A stretch of 64,000 nt of DNA from Ciona intestinalis. Taxonomy: Eukaryota > Chordata > Ascidiacea > Phlebobranchia > Cionidae. Each line of letters opens with the position of its first letter. Position 1 is the first letter of the stretch. The notes under the pieces were generated by a model. That model was not told the origin of the DNA, did not search any database, and saw only the letters and a program-made list of their open reading frames with translations. The DNA lies in the NCBI RefSeq assembly GCF_000224145.3, contig NC_020172.2:1248921-1312920 (forward strand). Direction: 5' to 3'. A program made the position numbers and the translations under genes. Positions 37,101 through 48,000 of this stretch are shown piece after piece.

Positions 37101-38165
37101 AAATGCAAGCAGAAACTGCTAAATGGTTAATTCACTTAAATGACTGGCTGGTAAAAAGAAATTATACTTTGTACTTAAATTGTAAGCAGTGAAAGTATAA
37201 AAGACGCACAGTAAGAGCAAAAATAGATTTTTTTTATATATAGTATCAATATAATCTAAAAAAATTTAAACAGTAACTGCTATAAATAATTTACCCCAAA
37301 TGACTGGTAAAAAGAAATTATACTTTATACTCAAATTGTAAGCAGAAACGGTGTAAAAAAGACTCACACAAAAAGCAAAAAATGGGCTTTTTATTTGTAG
37401 TATCTATTTAATCTAAAGTAATGTACTTTTAGGCTTACGTGTCAGCTGTTGAGAACCATCCTTCAAACCCCACGGTGTCAGCAGAGAGAAGGCTAACGTG
37501 TCAGCTGTTTCTTAAGTCAAAGGTGAAACTCTAGTAACATTATTTCCATGTGTTGTTTCCAACATAACGTTTAACCCGGTTGGTCTGCAGTAAAATGACC
37601 TAAATTAGGAATTACAACGGCTAATGAAACCTTGCAAATGCATATTGCAAAGCATGATAAATATTTTAAGTTAATCGAAACATCATTGATCCGGTGCCAT
37701 GGCACAGTTGTTGGCCTGTCTGCCTTAAGCTCAGGGGTTTGGGTTCAAGACTGGACGCTGCTACCATTGTGGGCGTATGTGTAAGTTCTAAAACAGCATT
37801 AGATAGGTATGTGCGACATGTATTGCATTGTTTAATTGTATTTTTTCTGAATCAACATACAGTTCCTAATGTTGTAGAATAGTTCACCCATAGCCACATG
37901 CGTTTTACTAAGATATATAAATATAAATAGTTCTTATATAAAAACAGTTTCTCTTTACCAGATTACGGATCCGTTAGAAGTTGATATTTTGCTCCTAAGA
38001 GCTCCATATGACGATGTCAATATCATGCCCAAGCCCTTTTTTACCCGTTTCAATGCAGAAAAACTGGAAACAGCTGTTCAGCCAATCCAAACTGACTTCA
38101 CGAATAGGTTGCTTGGGTCAAAGGTCATCAATCTGAGGTTGTTCATGTTTCAGCACAAACGCTAA
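34106..38165 (+). CDS. ZTRAF1: ZTRAF1 / CYHR1 homologue (RING-like and TRAF-type zinc finger protein)
   Basis: Seven phase-consistent exons: 34106-34249, 34466-34576, 35661-35839, 36205-36343, 36878-37033, 37433-37522, 37962-38165; 340 residues. Order: Ser/Lys-rich start; RING-like Cys/His module across exons 1-3 (SCTVCLDLPTSACMQCCHGH, CVGCYHHLLADARLKDEQ, ATCPSCRVDI); TRAF-type finger (CRTCGGTFPRSNIVNHELHQ); then the conserved CYHR1 block (EVQLRPYRTDDFVTKLFYES) and C-terminal LRLFMFQ. Matches vertebrate CYHR1/ZTRAF1 along its whole length. Molecular role poorly defined in the family; RING-like spacing would suit a ligase adaptor, which is inference. The sixth exon carries the 13-mer ACGTGTCAGCTGT twice. 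Confidence 0.95.
35335..35605 (-). repeat. SINE, reverse orientation, near full length
   Basis: CAGGTGTTATAACACAAGTTT tail, GGGTTGGAGCCATTACTGTTTA core, CCTTGAACCCGTATC reversed B box, ending in the head near 35605. Lies in ZTRAF1 intron 2, ending 55 bases before exon 3. Confidence 0.7.
37689..37800 (+). repeat. SINE head fragment
   Basis: CCGGTGCCATGGCACAGTTG, GGGTTTGGGTTCAAGACTGGA and CGCTGCTACCATTGTGGGCG match the tRNA-like head and the start of the body. Tail missing. In ZTRAF1 intron 6. Confidence 0.65.
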
Positions 38166-39374
38166 ATTGGATTTTTTATTTATTTTTTTTTGTTTTTTTT
38201 TTCATTTTTTATATAAAATTTCCACACAAAATGGTCCTATCTACTGCTATGTCGAAACTACTGTATTAACATTGGTAAAAAATTTAAAAGTAATTTACAA
38301 AAAATTTGACTAAACAAGTAATTGATGCATTTCTTTTTTAAGGTGTGGTTTTATGCTGACTTTTGTATTCTACCTTTTTCGTCCTAGTGTGTAAATATAT
38401 AGATATATGAGTATTTTGTTTTTAGGTGTTCGTATGCTGTGTGTACATAGATAAAAATAAGTTTAACCATACAACTTTTAAACTTGTAACAGCTACTTGT
38501 GTGTTTGTGACGTATAAGAGATGATTATGACATCACAATACTGTTTCTTTTTGTTGAATACCTCAGGTTACTTGTCTTGTGGATTGTATCAGTAAAATGT
38601 ACTTGCCAGAACTTGTCTTTTGTTTCTGAATGGTTTAAATCAGACCTTAAACTCACTGTAACATTTGGGTCATGATAATGTTGCTCTGTTAATTGTAAAT
38701 GCCATTTGCCACAAAGTCTATATAAGCACTGTAAAGGCTAAAGGCCAAAGACTAGTTACATATGCAACAACAGTGGTTTCATAATTATATAACACATTCA
38801 CATTTTCACATTATGGCACAAAAAGTATAAGTCATATGTAAAACATTACACTCTTGCAATTCACCTTTTTGAAACTTTCCACTGGTTGTAACACATGTAA
38901 CATCAGCAAAAGCAAATCTGAAATTCTCCTAACCCAACTGCTTTGATATTATAAGCACAAGACCTGTGTGTAAATCCAAGTTAACAATTAACCAGTCATG
39001 GGTTTCTTCTCATTATGTATTTCAATGAATGGTTGGTTGCAGTAACATAATATATCTGTCTGCAGAAAGGCATTCAAATTTGAATCATAAGAAGACCCAA
39101 AAGGTTATAGACTGAAAACCGAATCTTTGTAGCAGAAAAAATTAATACAGGTTACAGATAAAAACAAAGACTTTAAATTTAGTTTTTAATCTCTTTGCTT
39201 AAAGTACCTTTCTTAACCCATAAGATGCTCTTAGTTTTAAATTATATATACTTAGAGTATATTAAAGGGGAAAATTGAAATGATTAAAATTCAATTATCA
39301 GGAATCCTTTAAACTGTACAACCCTTATATTGTGAAAAAATATTAGGTAATTAAAATTAAAAAAATATTTATTC
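38166..39374. other. ZTRAF1 3' region and intergenic DNA
   Basis: AT-rich, with T-rich tracts just after the stop (38175-38205). No open frame, repeat end or RNA gene that I can support. Confidence 0.5.
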
Positions 39375-40928
39375 ATGGTTACAATGAATATGGTTTTACC
39401 TCACATAACTTCCCTTGGTGCACTTGGTTGTCTTGTCACTATAATAACAGCATTTGCCACACCAGACTGGGCTTACAACCCAGAAATTGACTTCAGAACT
39501 GGTCTACACATTTATTGTAATGGAACACGCTGCTATGGATATGGAAAAGGTCAAAGTTTATAATAGTTGAAATAAATTGTGTATTGTAAACCAATGGTTC
39601 CGTTCAATGCAAGATATATGCTTAATAACATATTGGAATTACTCATCACCATTATGTTTAGAAACTTTTATCTGTCTACCTGTATAAAATCACATAAATC
39701 TCATCAAATGTAACCTTGGTCTTACTTTCTAAACTTTAAAAATAAAAAAGAATTCTATACAAATTATGTCTGCACTACGGCATACAAAATATTCCAGACT
39801 CTTCCTTGCAGAGTTAAGAGAGTGATTTACATTTTTGTTCTTTTACAGAAGATAAATATGGTTGGTTTGCTGCAGTGCATGCCTTCATGTGGATTTGCAT
39901 CTTCACATTCTTTTTCGCATTGGTGTTTAACACCACATACTCGTATTATACTTTGAAAAATGGTGATGATATAAACGCATTGGGAATGGCTCATGCTCTC
40001 GTCTTTACAGTTGCAGGTAATCAATAGCAAGCATTAGGTAGATTAAGTATGCCTACATGTGTATGGTATAACAATAGTTTAAAATTAATGCTATAAAAGT
40101 GCTGATAAACTGTTTGTACACTTAGTAATGTGTTTTAATGTGTTTTACAAATTTTACCCTAAAACAATTCAAATTCAGGAATTCCTGGTATTATTGCCAT
40201 GGCAATTTTCAGTTCATTTTGCCACTCTCCGAAAATCTATGGTTACTCTTACTGGCTTGGATGGACAGCATGTCTGTTGTGTTACACCATAGTAGCACTA
40301 ATACTTGCAGTNNNNNNNNNNNNNNNNNNNNNNNNNNNNNNNNNNNNNNNNNNNNNNNNNNNNNNNNNNNNNNNNNNNNNNNNNNNNNNNNNNNNNNNNN
40401 NNNNNNNNNNNNNNNNNNNNNNNNNNNNNNNNNNNNCTATTTGGTAGTAACAAAATGCATTTAAAGAATTATAAAACCGTATCCTCACGGCTCCAATAAA
40501 TTATTGTTAATTGTTTAAAATACGATCACGATGTTTGGTTATTTTGTGTTAAATGTGTCCCATCTACCCCACCCTACTATATATAGTGGGGCTACGGTGA
40601 TATAATTCTGAAAAAGTTTTGTGTCCATACTATATCGAGTGGGACCATATAAAAAAGTCCCATCTTACCCTACCGTACTACCGTACTACCGTACTAAAAC
40701 GACGTTATTTGTTTTTTAAAACACCATCAGGAAATATGGAATTTTTGTTAATAACACAATTATAATTGAAACTTACTTAAACACAGTATTTTTATTTTAT
40801 ATTATTTTAACATATTTTAAACTTTATAGAGCTGCACTAGGAGGTATAAGAGGCTGAAAACAAAACCCAAGCACATCTGCGGAATATACAGATCTGATGT
40901 AATTTCTGATCACTTGAATATAAATTAA
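39375..40928 (+). CDS. Claudin/PMP22-like four-helix membrane protein, interrupted by a gap
   Basis: Exons 39375-39549, 39849-40016 and 40179-40311 (cut by the gap), with a possible last exon 40830-40928 ending in TAA. TM1 is about residues 8-28 (GALGCLVTIITAFA). The first extracellular loop has W then GL then C-x4-C (GLHIYCNGTRC), the claudin-family W-GL-C-C pattern, with an N-glycosylation NGT between the cysteines. TM2 (AVHAFMWICIFTFFFALVF), TM3 (ALVFTVAGIPGIIAMAIFSS) and TM4 (WLGWTACLLCYTIVALILA) follow. The proposed tail (SCTRRYKRLKTKPKH) is basic, as expected on the cytoplasmic side, but its phase cannot be checked across the gap. Likely a tight-junction or EMP/PMP22-type protein; subfamily not assigned. 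Confidence 0.75.
40312..40436. other. Assembly gap (125 N)
   Basis: Fixed-size run of N. It removes the end of TM4 and the start of a MITE whose right part follows directly. Confidence 1.
40437..40583. repeat. MITE, left end lost in gap
   Basis: TATTTGGTAGTAACAAAATGC, CCTCACGGCTCC, TTGTTAATTGTTTAAAATACG and GTGTCCCATCTACCCCACCCTACTATA. Confidence 0.8.
40584..40690. repeat. Short MITE, internally deleted, adjacent to previous copy
   Basis: TATAGTGGGGCTACGGTGATA left end and AAGTCCCATCTTACCCTACCG right end, about 100 bases apart. CCGTACTA is then repeated three times near 40670-40695. Confidence 0.55.
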
Positions 40929-41691
40929 CACCAAAGTTGTTAGCAGCAATGACGTAACGATCAGTCATTGACTATACGTTTGTTTAAACACATTTTTTTA
41001 TTTATATATTTATACAGCGCAATTTTGATATTTTAATGGTGCAACTCAATTTAAAAATTCGTAACATTTTTTCCAGTTTTTATCAGTTCTTACTTTTATA
41101 GTATATCTCTCTGAAGTACTATTTTTTATACTATATCAAATCTAATTTTCTATTTTTTTATAAGTGTTTATGTTTTGTAAAAACGCAATAAAGATGTAAG
41201 GCAAAAATAAAGGCTGTATAGCCTATTACATATTTTCAATTATAGCGAAAATGATTAGTTACAAAGTATATTCAGCTTTCTGCCCAACCACAAAACTTTA
41301 TATACTGGTATACATAAACGATTTGGTCCCATTGTCGCACCCCTATGATATTACCACTACAATTTACTGAAAAAAATAATAGCCAAAAGTAGTAAACCGA
41401 ATACATGATCATATACAGTGCACCATATAACTCAATCACCATCACTCCGGTTCAAGATAAAATGTCATTCACAACAAGCCTGTTTGTAACTATGTGTTAA
41501 CAGCACTAACCGAAACAGTTCGTAAAGTTCGTTAAACGGCATGCAAAACGTTATAATAAAATTGCTTGCGCGAAAAAAATCAAGCCTGTGACAAGAAAGC
41601 CGAATGTCGGGAGAAAAGATTCCGCTGGCTAGTTAGCTATGGCTAATGACAACACTTTGATTTTGCAATTACGTGCAAAAAAATAGATTAT

Positions 41692-41884
41692 ACAGTAGGA
41701 TGGAGAAAGATGGGACACTTTTTAACTCTATTTTCTCCTCCCATTTAGTAGTAAACAAAGAACATTCAAAGAAATATGAAACTATGTCCTCATGACTCTC
41801 ATTGACCGTTGTTAATTGTTTAATACGATCAGGATTTCTGGATATTACGTGCTAAAGGTGTCCCATCTTCCCCCACCCTACTAT
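41692..41884. repeat. MITE, full length
   Basis: TACAGTAGGATGGAGAAAGA left end, TGTCCCATCTTCCCCCACCCTACTATA right end (written as its parts), TTTAGTAGTAAACAAAGAAC inside. Confidence 0.9.
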
Positions 41885-42321
41885 ACCTAAAATACACTTA
41901 CTGGTATCTTTAATTTCACCCGACTATTTTTTAAGCGAAAAACACACCTGAAAAAATGTACACCAATGTGAAAAGTATACAAGACCAAATCCATCATTGC
42001 TCTGAAGATGGTAAGGCAGAAGTGCAATGCTGGCATTGGATTGATAAGACTTCAGTCAGTGTCATTGAGTTACTAAAATTGTTTTGTTTTTTTCGAATAA
42101 AGCGAATAATGGATTCGAATTCAAATAATAATTTCGCAAATCGAAGTGTTTATTGCCTTTGTAGCTAATGTATGTAATAATGCCGATTGGAAATTTTACC
42201 ATTTTCCTCGCGCTTATAGCGCAAATATAATTAGAATATATAATGTGCCTATAGCGTCGACGCAAAACGCGCATTGGTTCTCATGAAAGAATGATGACGT
42301 AATGAATCGGTACTGTTACCC

Positions 42322-42640
42322 CGGCGCCGTGGTATAGTGGTTAGCGCGCCTGCATGTCTGTAACCCAGAAGTAATGGGTTCAAGGCTCGACGCTGCTATC
42401 ATTGTGGGTGTATGTGTCCTTGGGCAAGACACTTAGCGGCAATTGCTCCAACCCAGTGGTTACTAATGGGTTGTCTAAGTTATCAGACATACATAAAAAA
42501 GAGAGGGAAAAATCCAGAAAAAAATAATCACCCACAAAGTAACATACATGGTAACTCGTAAGCTGGCACGAGGTGTAAAACCCGTGTGATAACGACTGTC
42601 GTTTTCCGGCCACGCGAGGATAAAGTTACATTCATTCACT
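42322..42640 (+). repeat. tRNA-derived SINE, best full-length copy
   Basis: Starts GGCGCCGTGGTATAGTGGTT. The A-box-like TGGTATAGTGGTTAGCGCG and B-box-like GGGTTCAAGGCTCGACG indicate a tRNA-derived pol III head. The body has CTTGGGCAAGACACTTAGCG and GGCAATTGCTCCAACCCAGTG. The tail TGATAACGACTGTCG ends near ATTCATTCACTG. Not a functional tRNA: no closed acceptor stem follows the B box. At least ten other partial copies in this window share these blocks. Confidence 0.85.
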
Positions 42641-43825
42641 GTTACGTAACGATAACATCGAACACAACGTCGCGAGTGACGTAATAAACATATAACCTAT
42701 ATAATGAACCGTTATAACGCCGCAAAATGTCGTCACAATGTAAGTGACGTAAAAAAATATCTAGAACGAAAGATTCTGTAATATAATAATAATAATAGTT
42801 AAACACACGGCGCATTGCTATGTTAGTATAATAGTATGTTATGAATATAGTTAGATTATAGTTATATTAGTGGTGCATATAATGGTTAGTATATAATAGC
42901 AATACAAGAAATAAATTACTTAACTCAAGCCTTGTAGTAGAGAAACGCACGTGATTATAATCTGCTGGTGACTTTTATCCAAACTACAGCGCGTTACAAG
43001 ATCGCGCGCTCGAAGGACGTCGTATTAAATGAGGAGAAATAAGCGGGGGGTAATTAACAAACAGCGCTGATGACGTCACATAACCGATATGTGGCGCTAA
43101 GGAGCAAAAAATGAAATAAGATATAGCTCTAAAAAAAGGACAAAGGACAAATACGCCACAGTAGTGGCATTAAGCCTCGACCACCTTAGTATCTGGTCTA
43201 AAGGCACTCCGTGGGAACGCGCGTAAGGTGTTTTTACAGTCGGTTAATTCGACTTCGAAGATTAACAAATATGTTAACTATAGAACGGCAATAGCTGCGA
43301 GACGATTCAAAATAGCGAATCCACTAAAATTCGGAGGTTCTGGTATTTTAGCCCTGATGGTGGTCGACTATAACAACACAGTTACAGAGCACCACTATTG
43401 TATTTCGCGCCAGTCTGCATAATTTTCTCAACACTGTACAATCGTATTTTTTCGTAAAGCAACCGACATTGTGGACAGAATATATATATAGTAGAACGTG
43501 AGAAAGACATAATTTACATCGAGTTTTAAGGGAAAAGAAGTGCAGGAAGTAATGTACAGCAGTGGGAAGAACGGGAGAGCATTCGACGACTTAAAAGCTG
43601 CGCATTTTACCAATTTCTGGAGAGCTTTTTTGAATCTTCACGCATTCTTAGATTCTGCAGTAACAAAAAGTGTATTTTAGTGAACGAAAAGATGCAAACT
43701 CGAATTACTTTAAGTTAATTTATATCTGGTGGAATTATGCCAGGTTTCTAGAAATGGTCGTTTACAAAAGCAAACAAAACTAGTTGAATATTAAAATGAA
43801 TATTACACTCACCTCGCAACTAATT

Positions 43826-45030
43826 TCAAACTTCGGGAACCGTACCGCACTGACAAGCTTCAGAACGTTGGAAGGCACCGTCCACTTTAGTGACGTACTG
43901 ACTGCAAGTTTCCGAGCATTCAGTGGTGTGGTCAGTGAGGCATGGATGGTAGGTACCAGCGTCGAACATTCTGCCGTCTGACTCTCCAGGTGTTTTAATC
44001 CAAGCGTAAGCATCAAGACCTGTCGCCTCCGTAGTGACACAAGTTATTGCGGCGGTCGCTCCTCCAGCAGTGTAATCGTAACTGTATTCGTAGCTGGTAT
44101 CGGCTGCTCCGGCAGAAGCCCCTCCACCAGCAGCAACAGCGCCGCCACCTGCACCTCCTGCGGCTGCCCCCGCGTTAGCAGCCGGTAAAGCTGTAAAATT
44201 AAAGATTTTATATTATACCATAAAAGTTTTTGTTTGATTTAACCGTCGTATATCGTAATTAACATTTTAGCCACTATATAAAAGTCGTTTTACAATCAGA
44301 GTAAAAGTTTGCTACTAGATCAACAAATAGCTGGTGCTATAAGAGAAAAGGGAGTAGTTTTAGTTTTTATACGAAATTTTAATCAATATAAAGTCGTTTA
44401 TTTTACAATTAATCACGAGAGTATCTTTCCTTGAAAAAAGCGAAATTTTATTCAATGGAGTTTACATAAACATTTATAACCTACCTCCACCAGCGGCTGG
44501 ATTGTTGGCTTCGACGACTGGATCACCGGCAGCAGGAGCATTCAGCGCCCAACGTTTCTTTACACTGGCAGGAACTGAAACAAATACAATGTACAAATGT
44601 TGCGTATGGATTATAAATTCCTATAAACAAGTAGAATCTATTACGATTGGTACAGTCTGTTTGGGTTAATTTGAAGTTTGGAACATATAGAAAAAAAGGT
44701 TTAGTTACTAATTGTCTCTTTTGGCTCATATACTCTTTTTTCTTTTTAAGGTTTAAATTCATTTTATATTCGCTATCGTATTCCAGAAGATATGCAAAGT
44801 TTATGATATTGTTAAAGCCAAATAACATTTTCTTACGGGGAGTTTCTGTCGGTGGAACCGTAGCAGCTGCTGAGGCAAGGCCAGTTTGACCAACTAATGT
44901 TACAGTGGCTGCCCCATCTCTCCAGGTTGGTCTGCTGCCGTTTCTCACACGGGGTGGATCGTAAGTACAAGAGTTAATCTCGTCCAACGACCTGAATCGG
45001 TGTGAAAGTTATAGTCGGTAAACTGGACCG

Positions 45031-45067
<37 letters not shown>

Positions 45068-48000
45068 CATGTATAGTGTTCTATAGGTAGTTATAAACTA
45101 TATTAAACTATACGGCGGGAGGTTGTGGTGTTTAAACTACGTTAGGTAGAATGAATGAACATTTTACGTGTGGGGCAATGACAGTCGTTATAACACGAGT
45201 GTCCAATGTTGGTCATCTCGTATTCGCCTACGAGTTACCCCATGTAAAACTTAAAGGGTTTAGCTTCGCAAATGTTTGACGCTGTAAGAAATCTAAAAAT
45301 AGCTAAAAGTAGTTTAGAAGCAGCAGCAACAAATCTGTCTTACCGCGAGGAAAACTCTCCACCGTTTCGTGACGTGTCGATGAGGAAATGGTATCCCGTC
45401 TGGCAATGAATTTCGTTGGCCAGGATCTCATTGTATGAGCTGTTGACAAAGGACCCGACATTGATGGTAAAGCCGCGTATCGTAGGCGGCATTTGTTTCA
45501 GCACGTTGATGACATGATTTAAGTTAACATTCCACTGCAGGTACATAGCGTTACCAGCGTCGACGTATATCCAGGACTTTGAAAACAGATTCACAGCGTT
45601 CTGGACACGCTGGGCGAATTGAACCTGAAAGATAGAATGTATCAAGTTTGGTCAAAGGTTTTTATCAAAAGTTTGAAACTGGAATCCTTCAATTTTAATC
45701 TTAAATGAACATATATGATTATTTTAAAGTTGACTGCTGGTATTGCTAAGCAGAATGTACCATGACGATAGTCTCACGATGACTATAACGAAATGTTGGT
45801 TTAAATTCGCGCTCCTTTATCAGCAGGCTAGTTTCAAGTATTATATGTTAAATTTTATCTCCAATTTACACCAATTAGTTACTGACCTGGTAAGCAGTAT
45901 CGTGCTGACTATTTTGAGAGTTAAACGTGTGCATGAGCAACGAAGGTTCCATCACAATCAATGATGGGACATCAGCCAACTGTTTGGCGTAGTTTTCTAG
46001 TTTTACATCGTATTCCTCCCAGGATGCTAGATAAATATTGGAGAGTGTTAACTAGTGTTAGTGTATCTGTAACACATCAATAGTTTGAAACATGTTTGTA
46101 CTATAGCATAAACAACGAGCCCGTCGCAGGGTGACTGTTTATACAAGTTAAATAAAAACTTTAATTAAAAAATACATGATTTTTAGAAACATACGAGTCT
46201 CGCTTTGCCTGCCATTCAATTTTGATAACTTTAAGCGCATTGATATTTGTAGACACCTTTAGTTGCCAATGTTATGGTATATAAGGAAAACGGACATAGA
46301 TACATTTTAACGGAAGCGATGTCAGTGGGGTAAGACGGGACACCTCTAGCACATAATATCAAAACACCCTGACCGTGTATTAAACAATTAATGGCGGTCT
46401 ATGGGGTTGTGAGAATACGGTATTATACTTTGAATGTTCTTTGTTTGCTACCAAACGGAACAAGAATATTGAATAACAGGTGTCCCAATACTCCCATCTT
46501 ACTATACNNNNNNNNNNNNNNNNNNNNNNNNNNNNNNNNNNNNNNNNNNNNNNNNNNNNNNNNNNNNNNNNNNNNNNNNNNNNNNNNNNNNNNNNNNNNN
46601 NNNNNNNNNNNNNNNNNNNNNNNNNNNNNNNNATTATATGTTAAATTTTATCTCCAATTTACACCAATTAGTTACTGACCTGGTAAGCAGTATCGTGCTG
46701 ACTATTTTGAGAGTTAAACGTGTGCATGAGCAACGAAGGTTCCATCACAATCAATGATGGGACATCAGCCAACTGTTTGGCGTAGTTTTCTAGTTTTACA
46801 TCGTATTCCTCCCAGGATGCTAGATAAATATTGGAGAGTGTTAACTAGTGTTAGTGTATCTGTAACACATCAATAGTTTGAAACATGTTTGTACTATAGC
46901 ATAAACAACGAGCCCGTCGCAGGGTGACTGTTTATACAAGTTAAATAAAAACTTTAATTAAAAAATACATGATTTTTAGAAACATACGAGTCTCGCTTTG
47001 CCTGCCATTCAATTTTGATAACTTTAAGCGCATTGATATTTGTAGACACCTTTAGTTGCCAATGTTATGGTATATAAGGAAAACGGACATAGATACATTT
47101 TAACGGAAGCGATGTCAGTGGGGTAAAAGACGGGACACCTCTAGCACATAATATCCAAACACCCTGACCGTGTTTTAAATAATTAACAACGGCCTATGGA
47201 AGTCGTGAGGATACGGTATTATTCTTTGAATGTCCTTTGTTTACTACCTAACGGAACGAGAATATTAAATACAAAAGGTGTCCCAATTTCTCCCATCTTA
47301 CTATATAAACTATAAAAAAGTATATCAAGGATAAAATAAATTTACCAATTCGGTCTGTAGGCATGTAATGGCTAGATTCAGCATCTAGAACTAGACCAGC
47401 AGACGGTCGCATGAAAAACACGATTACAGGTATTTCGTCCTCATTACAAGCTGTCTTTTTAATCTGCTGGATGGTGTAGAAATCGTCGGTGAGACCGAGG
47501 AGCCAGAAAGCGTTTCGACTAACTTGGAGATTCGAAGTTATATCCAGGGTTTTGACCATAGCAAGTGGACTAGCGCCTATAAAGCCAAAAAAACTGTTTA
47601 ATATAGGACCTAGTTTTTAAAGTGGAAAGCTGTTTTCTATCGTATGTCCTTTAGCAACTGACCTAGTTGACCCGTGTACTCGTGGGGACACACGAAGTTT
47701 TCTGTTAGATTCCTTGTCGTAAAAGCCTGGACCAGGATAAGGGCAGCGCAGACTAAACGGAGCAATAACTGCACGTTCCTGAAGCAAGCGACTAGCAGAC
47801 CCGGGATTCGAACTCGGTACCAGCAGTAGATGACGACAATCAGGTAGGGTGTCATGTTAATGAGAGCCCAGGACATACCGATCATGTACATGTAGTAGAA
47901 GTAGAACTGCACGTTAGTAGCGGTGACAGCTGAAACAAGAAAGAAATGTTTACTGCATTGGCGAACATTTAGACACTTAGATCAGACATCAATCATTCGT

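Larger units (their letters stand above)
40929..43825. other. Intergenic DNA, repeats only
   Basis: Between the claudin-like gene and the CesA stop. Contains a MITE (41692-41884) and a full-length SINE (42322-42640). No supported gene. 43440-43825 presumably includes the CesA 3' UTR. Confidence 0.6.
45840..47301. repeat. Near-identical 0.67-kb direct duplication flanking a 125-N gap
   Basis: 45840-46507 and 46633-47301 match nearly base for base, including a whole CesA exon (45887-46026 = 46680-46819, 140 bases) and a MITE. Differences are concentrated in the MITE. Since 140 is not a multiple of three and the exon runs from phase 1 to phase 0, both copies cannot be used in one transcript. 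Copy 2 begins exactly at the gap edge. Best read as two alleles laid end to end. Confidence 0.88.
43826..47576 (-). other. CesA: CesA GH6 (cellulase-like) domain exons
   Basis: Matches glycoside hydrolase family 6 in order: FWLLGLTD block; PVIVFFMRP where GH6 enzymes have V-x-Y-x-L-P-x-R-D; LIVMEPSLL where they have the catalytic EPD; YVDAGNAMYLQW; GFTINVG; DTSRNG; GLDAYAWIKTPGESDG. The fold blocks persist, but the EPD aspartate is Ser and the loop aspartate is missing. The GESDG aspartate remains. After GH6 comes a Gly/Ala linker insert (near 44090-44190) and a Cys-rich tail. Confidence 0.88.

Noticed and set aside
42322..42640. Possible tRNA gene
   Set aside because: A- and B-box-like text is present, but there is no closed cloverleaf. 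It continues into a SINE body found in many other copies.
45887..46026. Genuine exon duplication in CesA
   Set aside because: 140 bases breaks the frame and the copies flank an assembly gap. Allelic duplication is simpler.
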